From G016756615 sp035556195 (GTDB lineage: Bacteria > Pseudomonadota > Alphaproteobacteria > Rhizobiales > Rhizobiaceae), in NCBI GenBank assembly GCA_035556195.1, contig DATMFK010000028.1, positions 1-64,000 of the forward strand: a stretch of DNA of 64,000 nucleotides, in the 5' to 3' direction. Position numbers and translations under genes: made by a program. Shown here piece after piece: positions 59,221-64,000 of this stretch. The notes beneath the pieces were generated by a model. That model worked only from the letters and a program-made list of their open reading frames with translations. It had not been told where the DNA came from and did no database searches. Every line of letters begins with the position of its first letter. Position 1 is the first letter of the stretch.

Positions 59221-60212
59221 GCGAGCCTTTGTCTCAGCGTCTGCTTGAACGTGTCGAGAAGCACCGCCGCCAGCACCAGCAACCCGTGGATGACCTGGGT
59301 TGTCGTGGGCGCCAAGCCCATCAGGTTTATGGCGGTATTGATCGAGGAGAGCAGCAGGACGCCGGCGTAGACCCCCGGCAGCGAACCGACGCCCCCTTTG
59401 AGGCTGACGCCGCCGATCACGACCGCCGCGAAGGCGTTGAACAGCAGACCGACGCCTAGGTTGGCCGTTGCGCCGGAGGTGCGGATGGCGAGCAGCCAGC
59501 CGGCCAAGCCAGCGATGGCGCCGGCAAGTATGAAGGCGATGATCAGGTTGCGGTTGACGCGAATGCCGGCGCGGAATGTCGCTGTTTGGTTGCCGCCGAT
59601 CATGATCAGATGCCGGCCGAAGGGGGTCTTGGAAAGAATGAAGGAGAAGACGACGAACGAGACAATCGCGATCCAGGCGGTGAGCGGCAAGCCGAACAGC
59701 CTCTGGATGCCGAACCAGCGAATGGCCGGTGCGAGGTCCTGCGCGGAGCGGCCGCCGGAGACGGCAAGCACCAATCCGCGCACCCAGATGTACGACGCCA
59801 GGGTGATGATGAAGGCGCTCATATGGAGCTTGACCACGAGCACGCCATTTAGAGCGCCAATCAAGGCGCCAACGACGACAGCGATCAGCAACGAGACAGG
59901 CGCCATCAGCCACTCCGGGCTCAGCGTAATGCCGAGACCGATGCCGGCCGAGCAGAACAGGATGCCGACCGCCATGGCCGAGAGCGCGGCGACGGATTCC
60001 ACGGAGAGGTCCATGTGGCCGGCGATTATGACCAGCGCCAGACCGATCGACATCACGCCGAGCACGCTGGAGGCTTCGATGATGTTGGCGAAGATGCCGA
60101 GCTGGAAATAGTTCGGCACGAAGATCGAGAAGATCGCCAGCACGAAGAGCAGCATGAACCAGACGAGATTGTCCAGGACAAGCTCAAGGCTGCGGCGGCT
60201 GCGTGGTGTCAT
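59217..60212 (-). CDS. Sugar ABC transporter permease (RbsC/FrcC-like)
   Basis: This 331-residue protein has about eight to ten membrane segments and the CUT2 permease features LALVIIAGHMDLSVESVAAL and FAAVVIGGVSLKGGVGSLPG. ATG 60212 is chosen before MTPRSRRSLEL; longer starts add hydrophilic residues unlike the family. It pairs with the binding protein and ATPase encoded upstream on this strand, like FrcC in the fructose transporter of Ensifer. Its end overlaps the broken SDR gene. Confidence 0.9.
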   Translation of the reverse strand: MTPRSRRSLELVLDNLVWFMLLFVLAIFSIFVPNYFQLGIFANIIEASSVLGVMSIGLALVIIAGHMDLSVESVAALSAMAVGILFCSAGIGLGITLSPEWLMAPVSLLIAVVVGALIGALNGVLVVKLHMSAFIITLASYIWVRGLVLAVSGGRSAQDLAPAIRWFGIQRLFGLPLTAWIAIVSFVVFSFILSKTPFGRHLIMIGGNQTATFRAGIRVNRNLIIAFILAGAIAGLAGWLLAIRTSGATANLGVGLLFNAFAAVVIGGVSLKGGVGSLPGVYAGVLLLSSINTAINLMGLAPTTTQVIHGLLVLAAVLLDTFKQTLRQRLA

Positions 60213-60322
60213 CGACCGTACCGAATTCGGGGTGGAGCCTTCCCGTCCGGCGATTGCTGTCCAAACGAGCGGGAGGAATGTCGCCGCGTGTCGGCAGCGC
60301 GGCGACACTGGCAAATCGAGAC

Positions 60323-61363
60323 TTACTCTACCGGCCTCACCGTCTCGGTCGGCGGCTTCAGGTTGCCCCAGAAGGCCGGATCGTCGACATTCTCCTTCGT
60401 GATCGCAGCGCCGGGGATCTTCATGTTCGGTCCCCAGGATTCGATTGTCAGCACCGCAGGCAGGCCCAGCACCTCATAGTTGCCGGCCTTGATCTCCCGC
60501 TTGTTGACGACCTTGTCCATGAACATGGCAACGGCCGCAGCCTGCGCGTAGAGCGGCTGCTCCACCTCCACGTTGAGCCAGCCCTTGCGGATGAGGTCGA
60601 GGCCTACCGGCGCGCCATTGGAGCTCATCATCATGACGTCGCCGGGCTTCTTACCGGCTGCTTCGAGCGACGCCGCAGCGGCGACCGAAAGGTGGGCGGC
60701 GTGGCTGAAGATCAGGTCGATGTCGGGGTTGGAGACGATGCTATCTGCGACGATCGTGCCGGCGTTGCTCGCCTCCCATTGCATGGCCGGGTGCGAGATG
60801 ATCGTGACTTCCGGGAAGGCCTTCATCTTCTCCTCGAAGCCCTTCTGGATGTCGAGGGTATAGGGATCGCCGGGGTCGCCGAGCACCTGCAGTATCTTGC
60901 CCTTTACCGAACCATGCTTCGCCTTCAACAGCTTCTCGGACTGCTCGGCCGCGACATGGCCGATCTCGACCGTGCCGGCAACGGAGGTGAAGTCGGAAGG
61001 CGTCGCCGTGATCTGGCGGTCAAATTGCACGACCGGAATGCCGGCCGCGCGCGCCGCCTCGACTGACGGCTTCAGTGCATTGAAATCGACGGCGGCAAGG
61101 ACGATGGCGGCCGGCTTCAGCGCGATCACGTCGTTCACCTGTGACTGCTGGGCATCGGTCTTGTTGTCGGCATTGAGCGTCTTCATCTCGTAGCCGACCT
61201 GCTTCAGGAACATCTCCAGCGCGGTCACGGAGCCGGTCTGGAATTCGTCGAGCAGGGTTGGGACAAGGTAATAGACCGTGCCCTTCGATTGGGCGAAGGT
61301 CGGCGTCAACATGGCGAGCGCCAATGCCAGAACGCCGAAGGCGGATAATGCCATACGCTTCAT
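60323..61363 (-). CDS. Sugar ABC transporter substrate-binding protein (RbsB-like)
   Basis: This 346-residue protein has a signal peptide (ends TFAQ) and a type I periplasmic-binding fold with GTVYYLVPTLLDEFQTGSVT, DAQQSQVNDVIALKPAAIVL and IPVVQFDRQI, typical of CUT2 sugar binders. The sugar is unknown (xylose, ribose, fructose and polyol binders all share this fold). It is between the ATPase and permease genes, so one operon is likely. Confidence 0.9.
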   Translation of the reverse strand: MKRMALSAFGVLALALAMLTPTFAQSKGTVYYLVPTLLDEFQTGSVTALEMFLKQVGYEMKTLNADNKTDAQQSQVNDVIALKPAAIVLAAVDFNALKPSVEAARAAGIPVVQFDRQITATPSDFTSVAGTVEIGHVAAEQSEKLLKAKHGSVKGKILQVLGDPGDPYTLDIQKGFEEKMKAFPEVTIISHPAMQWEASNAGTIVADSIVSNPDIDLIFSHAAHLSVAAAASLEAAGKKPGDVMMMSSNGAPVGLDLIRKGWLNVEVEQPLYAQAAAVAMFMDKVVNKREIKAGNYEVLGLPAVLTIESWGPNMKIPGAAITKENVDDPAFWGNLKPPTETVRPVE

Positions 61364-61378
61364 GTTCTCGCTCCTCTT

Positions 61379-62170
61379 CTAACCGGAAAACCCCTCACTA
61401 TGCCCGCCGCCTGCCGGTCCGGTACTGGCAAGGGTCTCCCCGGTGATCATGCCGATCACCGCGTCAGGACTTGTTTTCGATCGCGGGACATCGCCGGCCA
61501 CGACACCGTGGCGGATCACGACGATCCGGTCGGCAACCTGAAACGCCTGCTGCATGATGTGTGTGATGATGACGACACTGACGCCCTGAGCGGCAACCTT
61601 GCGGATCATGTCGAGGCCACGGCGCGTCTGCTCGACGCCCAGCGCCGCGAACGGCTCGTCGAGCAGCACCAGCTTGCCGCCCCAGTGAACGAAACGGTTG
61701 AGCTCGATCGCTTGCCGCTGGCCGCCAGAGAGATGCTCGACCTTGGTGCGCAAGGAAGGAATTCGTGTCCCCGCATTGGCCAGCGCGTTCGCCACCTCGC
61801 GCTCCATGGCGCGCTCATCCAGGACGGGGATGCCGAGAAACCTGCGGGTAATCTCGCGGCCCATGAAGAAGTTTGCGACCACGTCGACATTGGTGCAGAG
61901 CGACAGGTCCTGATAGACGGTCTCGATGCCGGCAGCTTTGGCCTCGGCCGGGGTCTTGGCCATGAAGTCCTTGCCTTCGAAGAGCAGGCGTCCCGACGTC
62001 GGATCGAGTCCTCCGGAGATGATCTTCACAAGCGTCGACTTTCCTGCGCCGTTGTCGCCGAGCAGCGCCACGACCTCACCCTTGCCGATGGAAAAGGAGA
62101 TGCCCTTGAGCGCTTCGATCGCGCCGAAGTTCTTGCGGATGTCTTCCAGCACGAGCAGTGGCGTCGTCAT
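61379..62170 (-). CDS. Sugar ABC transporter ATPase, single domain (FrcA-like)
   Basis: This 263-residue ATPase has Walker A LLGDNGAGKST, signature LSGGQRQAIELNRF and Walker B LVLLDEPFAALG. CUT2 ATPases usually have two fused domains; this one has one, as FrcA does in rhizobia. ATG 62170 is preceded by GGGAGATC, and the in-frame extension upstream is not conserved-looking. It is the first gene of the ATPase-binding protein-permease operon, 15 bases before the next gene. Confidence 0.9.
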   Translation of the reverse strand: MTTPLLVLEDIRKNFGAIEALKGISFSIGKGEVVALLGDNGAGKSTLVKIISGGLDPTSGRLLFEGKDFMAKTPAEAKAAGIETVYQDLSLCTNVDVVANFFMGREITRRFLGIPVLDERAMEREVANALANAGTRIPSLRTKVEHLSGGQRQAIELNRFVHWGGKLVLLDEPFAALGVEQTRRGLDMIRKVAAQGVSVVIITHIMQQAFQVADRIVVIRHGVVAGDVPRSKTSPDAVIGMITGETLASTGPAGGGHSEGFSG

Positions 62171-62279
62171 GCTGCGATCTCCCCGTCCGCGCCGAGGACG
62201 TCGCGCTCCCGTCCGCCGACGCACATATGGCCGAAACGGGGCGACAGGACGCTCGATCCGGGCACTGCCATGCGGAAGC

Positions 62280-62513
62280 CTAGCATGCGGACACCCGGCC
62301 TGCGCCGATCGACGTGATACGTATGCCGATGGAAACGGTCTGAGCCGTAATTCCCATCCGTTGGGGAACTGCGGCGCGCGTCGTCGGGCCATGCAGGCCG
62401 ACCGCCTCGAGCACAATCCGGCGATCGTACGGCCGGCCGAACTCCTGATGGACACCTCTGAGCGTCACGTCCTCCCTCCGGGAGATAAACGTTACACCGA
62501 GGTCACTATTCAT
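62280..62513 (-). pseudogene. N-terminal remnant of a ROK-family regulator
   Basis: A short minus-strand frame contains LRGVHQEFGRPYDRRIVLEA and LHGPTTRAAVPQRMGITAQT, matching the winged-helix start of ROK-family sugar regulators (usual form: NRRIVLEAIRLHGPLSRAEIARRTGLT). After QTVS the frame continues for only 16 residues to a stop, and the rest of a ROK protein (about 320 residues) is absent before the ATPase gene. It is a truncated leftover of the regulator of the adjacent sugar transporter operon. The region from 62171 to 62279 has nothing else recognised. Confidence 0.65.
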
Positions 62514-62675
62514 TGAAATGGATTTCATAAAATGCAGCGGCCTCCCGCGCGGCCGGAACTGCTACGCCGCGCATCCTCAACAGCTGCATATGAGTCGCAT
62601 TGTCAGCGAGCAGTTGTAAGATTCTGATCGGCTTCGACAATCGCGGAGCGCCAATACCGGATTGGCGCATAGGTT

Positions 62676-63605
62676 TCACCGCTCTGCCTTGAACGGAATT
62701 CCTAATCCGGCCGGCATACGGCTACCGCGCGAGCCTACCGCGAGCGAGACGATCGCCACGATGTAGGGCGCGACGACAAAGAACTGGTAGGGCACGTCCG
62801 GGAACCAGGACTGCATGCGGATCTGGGCGGCATCGGCGATGCCGAAGCCGAGCGCCACCAGTATGGCGAGCAGCGGGTTCCAGCGCGCGAAGACCACGCA
62901 GGAGATGGCGAGGAAGCCGCGGCCTGCCACCATGTTCTCGACGAAGCCCCAGAGCTGCGCGGTGGAGAGAAACGCCCCGCCAGCCCCGGCGAATACCCCG
63001 CCGACCGTCACGCATAGGAACCGTATCCTGTCGACGCCCACGCCGGCCGCATCCGCGGCGGCCGGATAGTCGCCCGCCGCCTTGATCATGATGCCGAGGC
63101 GGGTCCGGGCGAGAATGAAGGCAAGCACGGCAGCGGAAATGACGCCGAGATAGACCAGCGCATGCTGGCCGAAAAGGACGGGACCCATGACCGGCAGTTC
63201 GGCAAGGCCGAACAAGTTCAGCTCGCTGAAGCCAGGCACCGGCACCGCCGCGCCGTCCTTTCCGAGCGTCAGCCGAAAGCCATAGCCGGACAAGCCAAGC
63301 CCGAGGAACAGCAGGGCGATGCCGCTGACGATCTGCTCGACCTTGAGCCGGACGGCGAAGAACGCATGCAGTGCGCCGAGCAACGCACCGGCGATCATGG
63401 CCGCAAGCAAGCCGACCCACGGGCTGCCGGTGAGCACCGAGAACAGGACGGCGATGAACGCACCAACCAGCATGATGCCTTCGATGCCGACATTGATTAC
63501 GCCGGCGCGCTGCGAGAGGGTCTCGCCGACCGCAGCAAGCGCGATGGGGGTCGCAAGCCGGATGCCGGCGGCGAGCAGCCCGCTGAGGAACAGCACCTCA
63601 TTCAT
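62676..63605 (-). CDS. ABC transporter permease (BmpA/simple-sugar or nucleoside type)
   Basis: This 309-residue permease has about eight membrane segments and the family opening LATPIALAAVGETLSQRAGV, then INVGIEGIMLVGAFIAVLFS and a later GDYPAAADAAGVGVDRIRFL. It matches the second permease of BmpA-type importers (nucleoside or simple sugar). It overlaps by eight bases the gene upstream, which encodes the other permease. The ATPase and binding protein would be beyond the window edge. Confidence 0.9.
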   Translation of the reverse strand: MNEVLFLSGLLAAGIRLATPIALAAVGETLSQRAGVINVGIEGIMLVGAFIAVLFSVLTGSPWVGLLAAMIAGALLGALHAFFAVRLKVEQIVSGIALLFLGLGLSGYGFRLTLGKDGAAVPVPGFSELNLFGLAELPVMGPVLFGQHALVYLGVISAAVLAFILARTRLGIMIKAAGDYPAAADAAGVGVDRIRFLCVTVGGVFAGAGGAFLSTAQLWGFVENMVAGRGFLAISCVVFARWNPLLAILVALGFGIADAAQIRMQSWFPDVPYQFFVVAPYIVAIVSLAVGSRGSRMPAGLGIPFKAER

Positions 63606-64000
63606 CTGTTAGGGTCTCCGCGACCGGCTTTCGGCGATTGAGGGCAACGCTGCCCGCCAGGAAGACGAGGATGATCACACCCTCGATGATATTGATGATC
63701 GGGAACGGTACGACGCCGTTGCGGGCGAGCGCGCCGAGACCAACATAGAGCAGCGAGAACAGGAACGCTGAAAGCGGCACCAACAAGGGGTTGAGCCGCG
63801 CCACCAGCGCAACCGCGATTGCCGCAATGCCGAAGCCCGGGGCAAAGCCTTCCTGGAGGCGACCATAGAGCCCGGAGATCTCGACTACACCGGCGAGACC
63901 TGCGAGCGCCCCCGAGAATGCAAGCACGATACCGGCGATCCAACGTGGATCGATGCCGGCATAGCGGGCCGCATGCTCGTTGGCCCCGACAACGTCGAGC
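63598..64000 (-). CDS. ABC transporter permease, partial (5' end outside window)
   Basis: The frame is open to the window edge at 64000 and encodes the last 133 residues of a permease of the YufP type, with GANEHAARYAGIDPRWIAGI and then FGIAAIAVALVARLNPLLVP, ending KPVAETLTDE. The C-terminal ATGAATGA overlap with the downstream permease shows coupling. The start and the N-terminal half are not in this window. Confidence 0.85.
   Translation of the reverse strand, partial: LDVVGANEHAARYAGIDPRWIAGIVLAFSGALAGLAGVVEISGLYGRLQEGFAPGFGIAAIAVALVARLNPLLVPLSAFLFSLLYVGLGALARNGVVPFPIINIIEGVIILVFLAGSVALNRRKPVAETLTDE

Noticed and set aside
1..64000. CRISPR array, tRNA, rRNA, transposase or prophage genes
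   Set aside because: No regular direct repeats, tRNA-like folds, rRNA stretches or recombinase motifs were seen on either strand.

Overview
The window looks like chromosome or megaplasmid DNA of an alphaproteobacterium of the Hyphomicrobiales (rhizobial type). The evidence is the high GC, a form IC RuBisCO operon with a divergent cbbR, an xoxF/pqq methanol-oxidation cluster, a pcaIJF operon with an IclR regulator, rhizobial-style intergenic palindromes, an ExsH-like RTX glycanase and a Frc-like sugar importer. No rRNA, tRNA, CRISPR array, insertion sequence or prophage was seen.

Layout. (1) 1-2509: end of an unidentified gene, then an ABC-2 type exporter pair plus a secreted protein in the order ATPase-permease-exported protein, resembling the lanthanide-uptake lutEFG arrangement. 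(2) 2516-12918: divergent cbbR and the Calvin-cycle operon cbbF-P-T-A-L-S-X-E with a terminal redoxin gene. (3) 13154-18969: cytochrome c, a small Cys-rich protein, a translationally coupled ABC importer-metallohydrolase set, a SoxYZ-like carrier and a small secreted protein. (4) 19641-27144: xoxF (with the extra Asp typical of lanthanide enzymes), xoxG, xoxJ, a Cys/Trp-motif rhodanese-like protein and pqqA-E. Together regions 1-4 predict methanol oxidation in the periplasm, onward oxidation of C1 units to CO2 (those genes lie outside the window), and CO2 fixation by the Calvin cycle.

(5) 27274-35240: mixed housekeeping and surface genes (dps, folP, an FAD oxidoreductase, an adenylate cyclase, an outer-membrane beta-barrel, an RTX GH16 glycanase). 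(6) 35493-45751: catabolic modules: pcaIJF for beta-ketoadipate, uxuA/uxuB with a GntR regulator for hexuronate breakdown, and xylA/xylB for xylose. (7) 45887-53259: TPR, DoxX and metallo-hydrolase genes, an ECF sigma/zinc anti-sigma pair, and a LysR gene divergent from AhpD-like and PPOX-like genes. (8) 53851-58119: an RTX protein with an HEXXH zincin motif, a cupredoxin, a DUF4142 protein and a second ECF sigma, with a shared 30-base promoter-like element before the sigma and DUF4142 genes, then a pentapeptide-repeat protein. (9) 58460-64000: sugar transport genes on the minus strand, with two decayed genes (an SDR dehydrogenase pseudogene and a ROK-regulator remnant) and the start of a second permease pair cut by the window edge.

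The most interesting parts are the coupled ABC-importer/quinoprotein-relay module beside xoxF, the unexplained palindromes before xoxF and pqqA, the shared ECF promoter element, and the RTX zincin. All functions are read from sequence motifs and gene order only; no database search was run.
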